A stretch of DNA of 64,000 bases from Castellaniella hirudinis (GTDB taxonomy: Bacteria > Pseudomonadota > Gammaproteobacteria > Burkholderiales > Burkholderiaceae_B), in the NCBI RefSeq assembly GCF_042651965.1, contig NZ_JBHSDY010000007.1:186001-250000 (forward strand). Reading direction: 5' to 3'. Below, in pieces: positions 42,431 through 51,566 of this stretch. The notes beneath the pieces were generated by a model. The model was not told the origin of the DNA. It saw only the letters and a program-made list of their open reading frames with translations, and did not search any database. A program made the position numbers and the translations under genes. Numbering within the stretch: position 1 is the first letter of the stretch; every line of letters begins with the position of its first letter.

Positions 42431-43919
42431 ACGCAGTCTCGATGAAGCTGCGCAGTTTACGCGAGTGCAGGCGTTCGCCGGGCATCTCGCGCAGCAGTTC
42501 CAGCGCCCGGATGCCGATGTGCAGGTGCTGGTTGACCTGGGTGCGGTAGAACGCGGTGGCCATGCCCGGCAGCTTCAGTTCGCCGTGCAGCGGCTTGTCC
42601 GACACGCACAGCAGCGTGCCGTAGGGCACGCGGAAGCGGAAGCCATTGGCGGCGATGGTGGCCGATTCCATGTCCAGGGCGATGGCGCGCGACTGCGACA
42701 GGCGCTGCACCGGTTCCTGCTGGTCGCGCAGTTCCCAGTTGCGGTTGTCGATGGTGGCGACCGTGCCGGTGCGCATGATCTTTTTCAGTTCCCAGCCCGA
42801 CAGGCCGGACACGTCAGCCACGGCCTGCTCCAGGGCGACCTGGACCTCGGCCAACGGCGGCACCGGCACCCACAAGGGCAGGTCGTCGTCCAGCACATGG
42901 TCCTGGCGCACATAGCCGTGGGCCAGCGCGTAGTCCCCCAGCCGCTGGGTGGTGCGCAGCCCGGCGCAATGGCCCAGCATCAGCCAGGCCGACGGTCGCA
43001 GCACGGCGACGTGATCGGTGATGGTCTTGGCGTTGGACGGCCCGACGCCGATGTTGATCAGTGTGATGCCGGTATGCCCCGGCCGTTTCAGGTGGTAGGA
43101 CGGCATCTGCGGCAACGGCGCCGGCCCTTCGCGGACCTCGCCCAGCGTGTCCCGCGTGACGATGCGGTTGCCGGGTTCGACCAGTTCCGTGTAGCCCCCC
43201 GCGCCCGAGGCCAGCGTCTCGCGCGCCCACCGGACGAAGCCGTCCACGTAGAACTGATAGTTGGTGAACAGCACGAAGTCCTGGAAATGCCCCGGCGACG
43301 TGGCCGTGTAGTGCTGCAGCCGGTGCAGGGAATAGTCGATGCGCGGCGCGGTGAAGGGCGCCAGGGGCCGGGGCTGATTGGCGCGGCCGCGCCAGGTGCC
43401 GTTGACGATGGCGTCATCGGTCACCGCCAGATCGGGTACGTCGAAATGGTCGCGCAGGGTATGGCCGGGGATCTCGGAATATTCGCCCTCGACGTACTCG
43501 CCCTCTGGAAAGGCGAAGTGCAAGGGGATGGGCAGATCGGACTCGCCGATCTCCACCGGCACGCCGTGGTTGCGCAGCAGCAGGCGCACCTGTTCGCGCA
43601 GATAGTCGTGGAACAGGGCGGGCTGCGTGACCGTGGTCATGTAGATGCCCGGCTCGACCAGGTGCCCGTAGGACAGGCGGCTGTCGACTTCCTGGTAGGA
43701 ATTCACCCGGATGCGGATCGCCGGATAGCAGGCGCGCACCCGCTGGCCGGTTTCCAGCCCGTTCACGCAGTATTCGCGGAAGGCGTCGCGGATGAACGCC
43801 GTGTTGCGCCGGTAGATTTCCAGCAGCCGGTCCACCGCCGCGTCGGCGTCCTCGTAGCTGGAGAACGGGATCAACGGCGGCAACCGGGTCGGACGCGCGG
43901 AATCGATGAATTTTTCCAT
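42423..43919 (-). CDS. amn: AMP nucleosidase
   Basis: Cytoplasmic enzyme of 498 residues that hydrolyses AMP to adenine and ribose 5-phosphate. The N-terminal domain (to about 170) contains YPAIRIRVNSYQEVDSRLSYG. The C-terminal phosphorylase-like catalytic domain has ITLINIGVGPSNAKTITDHVAVLRP, MLGHCAGLR, LDMESATIAANGFRFRVPYGTLLCVSDKP and ends near FIETAFK. The length and the segments match E. coli Amn. It is the most distal gene of a possible guaD-amn unit and supplies bases to the purine degradation genes that follow. Confidence 0.93.
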   Translation of the reverse strand: MEKFIDSARPTRLPPLIPFSSYEDADAAVDRLLEIYRRNTAFIRDAFREYCVNGLETGQRVRACYPAIRIRVNSYQEVDSRLSYGHLVEPGIYMTTVTQPALFHDYLREQVRLLLRNHGVPVEIGESDLPIPLHFAFPEGEYVEGEYSEIPGHTLRDHFDVPDLAVTDDAIVNGTWRGRANQPRPLAPFTAPRIDYSLHRLQHYTATSPGHFQDFVLFTNYQFYVDGFVRWARETLASGAGGYTELVEPGNRIVTRDTLGEVREGPAPLPQMPSYHLKRPGHTGITLINIGVGPSNAKTITDHVAVLRPSAWLMLGHCAGLRTTQRLGDYALAHGYVRQDHVLDDDLPLWVPVPPLAEVQVALEQAVADVSGLSGWELKKIMRTGTVATIDNRNWELRDQQEPVQRLSQSRAIALDMESATIAANGFRFRVPYGTLLCVSDKPLHGELKLPGMATAFYRTQVNQHLHIGIRALELLREMPGERLHSRKLRSFIETAFK

Positions 43920-43940
43920 GCGCCCGATTATGGCAGGTCT

Positions 43941-45275
43941 TTATGACACCCGCCGATGCACTTCCCGCCCCGCCGCGTAAGTCGCGGCAATAGTGCGATC
44001 GTCACCCAGCATCGCCAGGGCGAACAGCAGTTCTTCCAGCGAGTCGGCCAGGGCGCTGCGGCGCTCCAGCAACGGCGTGGCCTTGGGGTCCAGGACGATG
44101 AAGTCGGCCTCGGCGCCCGGTTCCAGCGTGCCGATCTGGCCGGTCAGGCCCAGGTGCTTGGCGGCGCCCTGGGTGGCCTGCCAGAACATGCGGCGCGCCG
44201 TCAGGTAGTGACCGGACAAACGCGCAACCTTGTGCGCTTCGTTCATGGTCAGCAGCATGGAAAAGGACGAGCCGCCGCCCACGTCGGTGGCCAGGGCCAC
44301 CGGCATGCCGAAGGTCTTGGCCGCCGTGAAGTCGAACAGGCCGCTGCCCAGGAACTGGTTGGACGTGGGGCAGTGGGCCGCGACGGCGCCCGCGTCGCGC
44401 ATGCGGCGGCGGTCGTCATCATCCAGCCAGACGCAGTGCCCGTAGACCGAGCGGGGCCGCAGCAGGCCGTACTGGTCGTAGATGTCCAGATAGCTTCGAT
44501 AGCCGGGGAACAGGTCCATGACCCATTTCACCTCGTCGCGGTTCTCGGACACGTGCGACTGGATGAACACGTCCGGATAGCGCTCGGCCAGCTCGCCGCA
44601 CAGGCCGAGCTGTTCGGGCGTGGAGGTCGGTGCGAAGCGCGGCGTCAGGGCGTACAACTGGCGCCCCGTGCCGTGCCAGCGGCGCAGCAGGTCCTCGCTG
44701 TCGCGCGCGCCGGATTCGGCCGTGTCGCGCAGGTATTCGGGGCAATTGCGGTCCATCATGACCTTGCCGGCCACCATGCGCAGATTGCGCGTGTGGCTTT
44801 CCTCGAAGAAGGCCTGGGCCGACCCCGGGTGCACGGTGCAGTACACCAGCGCGGTGGTGGTGCCGCAGCGCAGCAGCTCGTCCAGGAAGAAGCGCGCCAC
44901 GTCCTGGGCGTATTCCGGGTTCTCGAAACGCCGCTCGGTCGGAAAGGTATAGGTTTCCAGCCACGGCAGCAGGCCCGGCGCCGGCGAGGCGATCATGTCC
45001 GTCTGCGGATAGTGGATATGGGTGTCGATGAAGCCCGGGGTGATCAGGCGGCCGCGCCAGTCATGCACCGGCGTGCCGGGGGGCAGGCCGCCGATCAGCT
45101 GGTCGTAGTCGCCGCACTGCTCGATGCGGCCGTCGCGCACGACCAGCAGGCCGTCGTGGATCCATTCACAGGCCTCGTCCTCGGCCTTGGGGGTATCGCG
45201 GAAATACAGCAGTTGGGCGCGGTAGGCCTGCGCACCTGCGGCGTTCGGGGCAGCGGACGGGGGCGTAGCGGTCAT
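43941..45275 (-). CDS. guaD: guanine deaminase
   Basis: Amidohydrolase of 444 residues that converts guanine to xanthine plus ammonia. Zinc ligands: the HIH of PGFIDTHIHYPQTDMIASP (about residue 84), SHVSENRDEVKWV (about 240), GHCVWLDDDD (about 276) and LATDVGGGSSFSMLLTMNEAHK (about 325). The segment ETYTFPTERRFENPEYA is typical of bacterial GuaD. GGAGACC precedes the ATG. A 100-base gap separates it from xdhC, and it feeds xanthine to the xanthine dehydrogenase encoded next to it. Confidence 0.94.
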   Translation of the reverse strand: MTATPPSAAPNAAGAQAYRAQLLYFRDTPKAEDEACEWIHDGLLVVRDGRIEQCGDYDQLIGGLPPGTPVHDWRGRLITPGFIDTHIHYPQTDMIASPAPGLLPWLETYTFPTERRFENPEYAQDVARFFLDELLRCGTTTALVYCTVHPGSAQAFFEESHTRNLRMVAGKVMMDRNCPEYLRDTAESGARDSEDLLRRWHGTGRQLYALTPRFAPTSTPEQLGLCGELAERYPDVFIQSHVSENRDEVKWVMDLFPGYRSYLDIYDQYGLLRPRSVYGHCVWLDDDDRRRMRDAGAVAAHCPTSNQFLGSGLFDFTAAKTFGMPVALATDVGGGSSFSMLLTMNEAHKVARLSGHYLTARRMFWQATQGAAKHLGLTGQIGTLEPGAEADFIVLDPKATPLLERRSALADSLEELLFALAMLGDDRTIAATYAAGREVHRRVS

Positions 45276-45375
45276 AGGGTCTCCTCGGTCGTTGTGCGCG
45301 GGCCGCAGTCCGCCTGCACGGCGGGGCCGGCGGCCCGGCGCTTTTCATCATGGGGTCAAACGGACGGCTTGCAAT

Positions 45376-46413
45376 TCAATGGGCGTGGGCTTCGGCGCGC
45401 ACGGGTGCGGCGGACTGCCGCTCCCGTTCGGATCGCAAGCGCAGCAATTGCGCGGCCACCGCGACGGCGATCACGGCGGGCTGCTTGCCTTCGATGCCGG
45501 GCTCGCCGATGGGACAGACGATGCGCGCGACCCGTTCAGGCGCGATGCCGCGCGCGCGGAACCGGTGCTCGAACTTGCGCCGCTTGGTCTGCGAACCGAT
45601 CAGGCCGAAATAGGCCACGTCGTCGCGCCGCAGCAATTGCTCGCACAGGCGCTGGTCGAGCGCATGGTCATGGGTCATGATCAGGAAACAGCTCTCGGGC
45701 GGGGCCTCGTCGATCACGGCTTCGGGCGTGTCGGTCGCCTCGATCGACACATTGGCGGGCACCACGTCCGGGAACAGGTCATCGCGCGCATCCACCCAGG
45801 TCACCTGGCAAGGCAGGGTGCCCAGGATGTGCACCAAGGCCTGGCCGACGTGGCCCGCACCGAAGATCACCACGTGCAGCGGATCGGGCCGCACGGCCTC
45901 GCGCAGCGTCAGGCAGCCCAGGACGGGATCGGGACGCAGCAGCCGGTCGGCGTCCGGGCCGGTCGCGGAGAAGTCTTCGGCCGCCGCATCCAGCGCGGAC
46001 ACGCGCACCCAGGGCGCCACGCCCTGGCCGCCCAGGCCGACTTCGCGCATGCAGCCGGCCGGCGACTGCAGGCCGGCGCGCAGTGCATCCAGCCAGGTCC
46101 GGTCGGATTCCTGCAGGCGCTCGAACAACAGATGCACCATGCCGCCGCAGCACTGGCCCAGCGCCGGCCCCAGAGGCAGCGCCTCGATCCAGCGGTCGGA
46201 GCCGTCGTCGGCGCGCAGACGCGCCCGGGCGAACTCGGCGGCCTTCCATTCCAGGTGCCCGCCGCCAATGGTGAGCCACTGGTGCCCGGCGGACACGAGC
46301 AGTTTCGCCCCGGCCTCGCGCGGGGCCGATCCCTGGACCCAGGCGACCGTGACCAGCACCGCCGCCTGTTGCCGATCCAGGCACCACAGGGCCTGATCGA
46401 TCCATGCGTGCAT
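45376..46413 (-). CDS. xdhC: xanthine dehydrogenase accessory protein XdhC
   Basis: A 345-residue chaperone that binds the molybdenum cofactor, promotes its sulfuration and inserts it into XdhB. XdhC domain at the N-terminus (VQGSAPREAGAKLLV, TIGGGHLEW, GQCCGGMVHLLFE) and a Rossmann domain at the C-terminus (LHVVIFGAGHVGQALVHIL, IMTHDHALDQRLCEQLL, YFGLIGSQTKRRKFEHR, CPIGEPGIEGKQPAVIAVAVAAQLL). GGAGG lies 5 bases before ATG 46413, which settles the start although the frame is open upstream. Last gene of the xdhA-xdhB-xdhC operon. Confidence 0.94.
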   Translation of the reverse strand: MHAWIDQALWCLDRQQAAVLVTVAWVQGSAPREAGAKLLVSAGHQWLTIGGGHLEWKAAEFARARLRADDGSDRWIEALPLGPALGQCCGGMVHLLFERLQESDRTWLDALRAGLQSPAGCMREVGLGGQGVAPWVRVSALDAAAEDFSATGPDADRLLRPDPVLGCLTLREAVRPDPLHVVIFGAGHVGQALVHILGTLPCQVTWVDARDDLFPDVVPANVSIEATDTPEAVIDEAPPESCFLIMTHDHALDQRLCEQLLRRDDVAYFGLIGSQTKRRKFEHRFRARGIAPERVARIVCPIGEPGIEGKQPAVIAVAVAAQLLRLRSERERQSAAPVRAEAHAH

Positions 46414-46439
46414 CGCTGCCTCCTTTGGCACAGGCGCGG

Positions 46440-48815
46440 CTAGGCCGCGCTGCGCTTGCGCAGGTTCTCGGCCGACTTCAGGATGGCCTCCGGCGTGGCC
46501 GGCGCCCGCAGATCGGGCGAAGTCCGTCCATCGCCCACCGCCGCCACCGCATCGCACAGCGCGTTGAAGGTGCTGATGCCGTGCAGCAGCGGGGGCTCGC
46601 CCACTGCCTTGGAACGGTGCACGGTGTCCTTCTGGTTCTGGGTCCGGAACAGGCGCACACGGAAATCGCGCGGGCAATCGCTGATGGCCGGGATCTTGTA
46701 GGTGGACGGCGCATGCGTCATCAGGCGGCCGTCATCGCGCCACCAGAGTTCCTCGGTCGTCAGCCAGCCCGTGCCCTGGATGTAGCCGCCCTCGACCTGA
46801 CCCAGGTCGATCGCCGGATTGATGGACGCCCCGACGTCGTGCAGGATGTCGGCGCGCAGCAGTTTCCATTCGCCGGTCAGCGTGTCCACCACCACTTCCG
46901 ACACCGCCGCCCCGAAGGCGAAGTAGAAGAACGGCCGGCCGTGCATGGTGGCCTTGTCCCAGACGATGCCCGGGGTGGCGTAAAAGCCGTCGGACCACAG
47001 TTGCACGCGATCCCAGTAGGCTTCGTCGGCCAGTTGGCCGAACGGAATGTTCCGGCCGTTGACGTTGACCTGGCGCCAGGCAAAGACCACGTCCTCGGCC
47101 TTGCCGCCGTATTTGCGGGCGGCGAAATCAGCCAGGCGCGTGCGCAGTTGCAGCGCCGCGTCCTCGGCCGCCTTGCCGTTCAGGTCGGTGCCCGTCGAGG
47201 CCGCCGTGGCGGACGTATTGGCCACCTTGAACGTATCGGTGGCCGTGACGCGCACGCAATCCAGGTCCAGGCCCAGGGTGTTGGCCACGATCTGGGCGAC
47301 CTTGGTGTTCAGGCCCTGGCCCATTTCCGTGCCGCCGTGGTTCACCAGCACCGAGCCGTCGCGATAGATGTGCACCAATGCGCCCGCCTGATTGAAGGCC
47401 GGCACGTTGAAGGAAATGCCGAACTTCACCGGCGTCAGCGCCAGGCCCTTTTTCAGGATGGGGCTGGACGCGTTGAACGCGTTCACCGCCTGGCGGCGCG
47501 CCCGGTAGTCGGAACTGGCGACCAGTTCGGCCACCAGCGGTTCGATCAGATTGCCCTCGACCACCTGGCCGTAAGGCGTGACGTTGCGATCCTCGATGCC
47601 GTAGAAATTCGTCTGGCGCACGTCCAGCGGATCGCGGCCCAGTTCGCGGGCGATGCGGTCGATCACGACCTCGGTCAGCAACGCGCCCTGCGGGCCGCCG
47701 AAGCCGCGGAAAGCCGTGTTCGACTGCGTGTTCGTCTTGCCGCACATGGCGCGCACGTCGGCCGCCGGGATGTAGTAGGCGTTGTCGAAGTGGCACACGG
47801 CGCGACTGGCGACGGCCTCGGACAGATCGGCGGAAAAGCCGGAATGCAGCGTCATGTCCAGGCGCATGCCCAGGATCCGGCCCTCGTCGTCATAGCCGAC
47901 TTCGTAGTCGTAATGAAAACCGTGGCGCTTGCCGGTGATCATCATGTCGTCGTCGCGATCCGCCCGCAGCTTCACCGGGCGTTGCAGCCGATGCGCGGCG
48001 ACCGAGGCCAGGCAGGCGAAGACCGCCGACTGGGATTCCTTGCCGCCGAAACCGCCGCCCATGCGCCGGCACTCGACCTGAACCTGGTGGGCGTGCCAGC
48101 CCAGCGTATGGCCGACCACGGCCTGCATTTCCGTCGGGTGCTGGGTCGAGCACCAGACCAGCATGCCGTCTTTTTCACGCGGGACCGCGTAGGCGATCTG
48201 GCCTTCCAGGTAGAACTGTTCCTGGTCGCCGCAGTCGAACGTGCCCGCCAGCCGGCGCGGCGCAGCGGCCAGCGCCGCCTGAACGTCGCCCTGGACCAGG
48301 CGCATGTCGGGCAGCGTGCGGGAATCAGCGCCCTTGGCCTGCAACGGCGTCAGCAGATGGGGCAGTTCCTCGTAGTCGATCCGGCCCAGGCGCGCGGCGC
48401 GGCGCGCGGCGTCTACCGAGCGCGCCACCACCAGGAACACGGGCTGGCCCACATACTGGACCAGACCGTCGGCCAGCAGGGGATCGTCGTGCACCACCGG
48501 GCCGCAGTTGTTCTCGCCGGGGATGTCGCGGGCCGTGAACACGGCGACGACGCCCGGCGCGCGGCGCACCGCGTCCAGGTCCATGCCGCGCACGCGGGCG
48601 TGCGCCTTGGCCGACAGGCCCAGCGCGCCGTAGACCGTGCCGCGCAATTCGGGGATGTCGTCGGTGTAGACGGCCTCGCCGGTGACGTGCAGCACGGCGG
48701 ATTCGTGCGGGCTGGAAGCGCCCGCGGCCAGTTCGCCCGCAACGGGTCGGGGGATGCCGTCGTTGGCGACGGCCAGCCGGTCCAGTGCGTCCGGCAAATG
48801 AATGCGCATGTTCAT
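46440..48815 (-). CDS. xdhB: xanthine dehydrogenase molybdopterin-binding subunit
   Basis: Large subunit (791 residues) of bacterial xanthine dehydrogenase, which hydroxylates hypoxanthine and xanthine to urate. GEAVYTDDIPE near the N-terminus begins the aldehyde-oxidase/xanthine-dehydrogenase a/b hammerhead domain. The Mo-binding domain has GGGFGGKESQ (about 253-262), TAFRGFGGPQG (about 365) and GTEMGQGLNTKVAQI. The catalytic glutamate is in SKAVGEPPLLHG (about residue 745). It lies between xdhA (10 bases upstream) and xdhC (26 bases downstream). Confidence 0.96.
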   Translation of the reverse strand: MNMRIHLPDALDRLAVANDGIPRPVAGELAAGASSPHESAVLHVTGEAVYTDDIPELRGTVYGALGLSAKAHARVRGMDLDAVRRAPGVVAVFTARDIPGENNCGPVVHDDPLLADGLVQYVGQPVFLVVARSVDAARRAARLGRIDYEELPHLLTPLQAKGADSRTLPDMRLVQGDVQAALAAAPRRLAGTFDCGDQEQFYLEGQIAYAVPREKDGMLVWCSTQHPTEMQAVVGHTLGWHAHQVQVECRRMGGGFGGKESQSAVFACLASVAAHRLQRPVKLRADRDDDMMITGKRHGFHYDYEVGYDDEGRILGMRLDMTLHSGFSADLSEAVASRAVCHFDNAYYIPAADVRAMCGKTNTQSNTAFRGFGGPQGALLTEVVIDRIARELGRDPLDVRQTNFYGIEDRNVTPYGQVVEGNLIEPLVAELVASSDYRARRQAVNAFNASSPILKKGLALTPVKFGISFNVPAFNQAGALVHIYRDGSVLVNHGGTEMGQGLNTKVAQIVANTLGLDLDCVRVTATDTFKVANTSATAASTGTDLNGKAAEDAALQLRTRLADFAARKYGGKAEDVVFAWRQVNVNGRNIPFGQLADEAYWDRVQLWSDGFYATPGIVWDKATMHGRPFFYFAFGAAVSEVVVDTLTGEWKLLRADILHDVGASINPAIDLGQVEGGYIQGTGWLTTEELWWRDDGRLMTHAPSTYKIPAISDCPRDFRVRLFRTQNQKDTVHRSKAVGEPPLLHGISTFNALCDAVAAVGDGRTSPDLRAPATPEAILKSAENLRKRSAA

Positions 48816-48825
48816 GACGGCTCCC

Positions 48826-50310
48826 TCAAGCGATGTCGGCCAACGCGGCCGTACTGACCTGATGCGTCGCCAGCGGCGCCCCAGGGGCGGTTTCCAGATA
48901 AAAGCGGTACAGCAGATTGCGCGAGGCCAGCAGGCGGTATTCGCTGCTGGCGCGCATGTCGGTCAGCGGCTTGAAATCCTGCCCCACGGCGTCCATCGCG
49001 GCGTGGACATGGGCCTCGTCCCAGGGCTTGCCCTGCAGCGCGGCTTCCACGGCGCGCGCCCGGCTGGGCGTGGCGGCGACGCCGCCGAAACCGGTGCGCA
49101 CGGACTGCACCACGCCGGACGCGTCCAGAATCACGGCAAAGGCCGCACACACCGCCGAGATGTCCTGATCGAAACGCTTGGTCAGCTTGTAGTGGCGGAA
49201 CTGGCGGCCGGCCACGCGCACGGGCACGCGCAGGCCCTGCACGAACTCGCCGGGCTCGGACGCGTTCTTCTGGTAGCCCAGGTAGTAGTCCTCGAGCGGC
49301 ATTTCGCGCACCCGCCCGCCCTGGCGCAGGATGATGGAGGCGCCCAGGGCGATCAGGCCCGGCATGGAATCGCCGATCGGCGAGCCATTGGCCACATTGC
49401 CGCCCAGCGTGCCCGCGTTGCGGATCGGGAAGGACGCGAAGCGCTGACGCATTTCGGCCAGTTCCGGCAGGTGCTCGACCAGCGCGTCAAAGGCATCGTT
49501 CAACAGCGCGCCCGCGCCGATCAGCAGATCGTCGCCTTCCAGATGGATGTCGCGCAGTTCGGCCACCTGGCCGATGTAGATCAGGTGCGGCAGGTCGCGG
49601 AATTGCTTGGTCACCCACAGGCCGACGTCGGTGCTGCCGGCCAGGATGCGGGCGTCTGGATACTCGACGCGCAACTGCGCCAGTTGCGCCAGGGTGCGCG
49701 GCGCGTGGAAGGTGTGGCCGTCATGCGTGTAGGTAAAGACCTCGTCGCGTTGCAGCGCGGCCAGGATGCCGGCCAGCGCGGCGCGATCGAAGTTCACGGC
49801 CGGGTAGTCGAACATCTCGCCGGCGGCGCGCACGATCGGCTGGTAGCCGGTGCAGCGGCACAGATTGCCCGACAGCGCATCGTCGATTTCGGTGCGCGTG
49901 GGCGCGGGGTCCTGCGGGCCGTGCGCCAGGTACATGCCCCACAGGGACATGACGAAGCCCGGGGTGCAGAAGCCGCACTGGGAGCCGTGGCAATCGACCA
50001 TGGCCTGCTGCACCGGATGCAGCGCGCCGTCTTCGCCGCGCAGGTCCTCGACCGTGTACAGCGCCTTGCCGTCGAGCGTGGGCAGAAACTGGATGCAAGC
50101 GTTCACCGCCCGCATGGTCACGCCTCCCCGGCCGTCGGGCTCGGCCACCATGACGGTACAGGCGCCGCAGTCGCCTTCGGCGCAGCCTTCTTTGGTGCCC
50201 ATGCAGCCCAGATCTTCGCGCAGGTACTGCAGCACCGTGCGGGTCGTGGGTTGGTCGGAAACTTCGTGGGTCTGGCCACGATAGTGAAAGCGAATGACCT
50301 CGGTCTCCAT
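48826..50310 (-). CDS. xdhA: xanthine dehydrogenase small subunit (2Fe-2S and FAD)
   Basis: A 494-residue subunit. The plant-type 2Fe-2S cluster is CMGTKEGCAEGDCGAC (about 36-51), the second cluster uses CGFCTPGFVMS and CRCTGYQPIVRA (about 110-155), and the FAD domain has ILAGSTDVGLWV and NAGTLGGNVANGSPIGDSMP. It passes electrons from the Mo site to NAD. The ATG at 50310 with GAGGG upstream fits; a further upstream ATG at 50340 would add ten non-homologous residues. First gene of the xdhABC operon, divergent from a LysR gene across a region with nested inverted repeats. Confidence 0.95.
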   Translation of the reverse strand: METEVIRFHYRGQTHEVSDQPTTRTVLQYLREDLGCMGTKEGCAEGDCGACTVMVAEPDGRGGVTMRAVNACIQFLPTLDGKALYTVEDLRGEDGALHPVQQAMVDCHGSQCGFCTPGFVMSLWGMYLAHGPQDPAPTRTEIDDALSGNLCRCTGYQPIVRAAGEMFDYPAVNFDRAALAGILAALQRDEVFTYTHDGHTFHAPRTLAQLAQLRVEYPDARILAGSTDVGLWVTKQFRDLPHLIYIGQVAELRDIHLEGDDLLIGAGALLNDAFDALVEHLPELAEMRQRFASFPIRNAGTLGGNVANGSPIGDSMPGLIALGASIILRQGGRVREMPLEDYYLGYQKNASEPGEFVQGLRVPVRVAGRQFRHYKLTKRFDQDISAVCAAFAVILDASGVVQSVRTGFGGVAATPSRARAVEAALQGKPWDEAHVHAAMDAVGQDFKPLTDMRASSEYRLLASRNLLYRFYLETAPGAPLATHQVSTAALADIA

Positions 50311-50373
50311 CGCATCCCTCTTTTCATTGAACAGGTGTTGCATCCACAATATCACCGCGCGACCACCCCGGCC

Positions 50374-50439
50374 ATTCACGGGCAATGATGGGGAACATCA
50401 TGCCGGGATTCGGTGGACGGGCGGGGCATGCCCGTGAAT
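50374..50439. promoter_or_regulatory. nested inverted repeats between xdhA and LysR gene
   Basis: Outer arms ATTCACGGGCA (50374-50384) and TGCCCGTGAAT (50429-50439) are perfect 11-bp complements 44 bases apart. Inside lies a perfect 6-bp hairpin ATGATG-GGGAA-CATCAT (50385-50401). The element ends 9 bases before the LysR ATG and lies about 65 bases upstream of xdhA. It is well placed as a divergent control region for a LysR regulator. Confidence 0.55.
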
Positions 50440-50448
50440 AATAGGCCG

Positions 50449-51423
50449 ATGCAACGAACCCGCGAACCCATGGACACCCATCTGCTGCGCATCCTGCAGA
50501 TCCTGTTGACCGAACAAAGCGTCTCGCGCGCCGCCATCAAACTGGGGCTGTCGCAGCCGGCCCTGAGCAATTCGCTGCGCCGCCTGCGCGACATCACCGG
50601 CGACCCGATTCTGGTGCGCGGCAAGACCGGCATGGTGCCGACCGCCCGCGGGCTGGAACTGCTGGCGCACGCCAACGAGGCGCTGAGCGCGATCGAACGC
50701 ATCACCCAGCCGCCGGGGGCGTTCGACCCGGCCCGGACCACGCGCGAATTTCACCTGGGCGCGCCGGATTATCTGGATGCGATGTTTCTGCCGAACATCG
50801 CCGAGATCCTGCGCCGGGAGGCGCCGCACGCCAAATTCATCGTACACCCGATCAACGCCGAGTACGACTACGCCGGCGGCCTGGAAGACGGCGGCCTGGA
50901 CGTGGTCATCGGCAACTGGCTCGAGCCGCCGCCGCAGATGCACATGGCGCGGCTGTTCGACGACGAAGTCGTCTGTATGATCGGCAGCCAGAACCCGGCC
51001 GCCCACCGCGAACTCACCCTGAAACACTACCTGGACCTGCCGCATCTGGCGCCCTTTCCCCACGTGACCGCCCGCCAGAGCTTCATCGACGGCCATCTGG
51101 CCTCCCAAGGCCTGAAACGCAACATCCAGATGACCATCCCCTATTTCGGCCAGGTGGCCGGCATGCTGCTGCGCACCGACCTGATCTTCACCACCGGCCG
51201 GCAATTCGCCCAGCATTACGCGCGCTATCTGCCCATCACCATCCTGCCCGCGCCGCTGCCGTTTCCGCCCATGCGCTTCTACCTGCTGTGGCACCGCCGC
51301 TGTCACGGCGCCCCGGAAGTCGTCTGGCTGCGCCAGTGCATCGCCAAGGTCGCCGCCATGCTGCAAGCCAGCCTGGACAGCGACCGCCAAAACCCGCTCA
51401 CACCACATCAGGACAAACCCTAG
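50449..51423 (+). CDS. LysR-family transcriptional regulator of the purine island
   Basis: A 324-residue LysR regulator. The helix-turn-helix is in ILLTEQSVSRAAIKLGLSQPALSNSLRRLRDITGDPILVRG (about 17-57), followed by the effector domain. In-frame starts exist at 50428, 50449 and 50470; 50449 is a compromise, and homology begins at MDTHLLR (50470). The effector half is clearly paralogous to the second LysR at 53068-53994 (shared VIGNWxEPP, PFPPMRFY/EFPPMRFY, LWHxRxH, DLIFTTxRxFA). Divergent to xdhA, so it probably controls xanthine dehydrogenase in response to a purine or urate. Confidence 0.88.
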   Translation: MQRTREPMDTHLLRILQILLTEQSVSRAAIKLGLSQPALSNSLRRLRDITGDPILVRGKTGMVPTARGLELLAHANEALSAIERITQPPGAFDPARTTREFHLGAPDYLDAMFLPNIAEILRREAPHAKFIVHPINAEYDYAGGLEDGGLDVVIGNWLEPPPQMHMARLFDDEVVCMIGSQNPAAHRELTLKHYLDLPHLAPFPHVTARQSFIDGHLASQGLKRNIQMTIPYFGQVAGMLLRTDLIFTTGRQFAQHYARYLPITILPAPLPFPPMRFYLLWHRRCHGAPEVVWLRQCIAKVAAMLQASLDSDRQNPLTPHQDKP

Positions 51424-51566
51424 GCGCCCCCAGAAAACATCATCCGGGCTTGATAGTCGTCATCAGGACGGCGCTCACAAATCCGAAAAACCCGTCCCTA
51501 GAATGGTCCAACTCAACAAGCGCCCGCACCCATCAGAAGGCGCCCACCATTCAGGAGACACCGCTC

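Noticed and set aside
46404..48857. An 817-codon plus-strand frame opposite xdhB
   Set aside because: Antisense shadow; xdhB carries all Mo-binding motifs on the minus strand.
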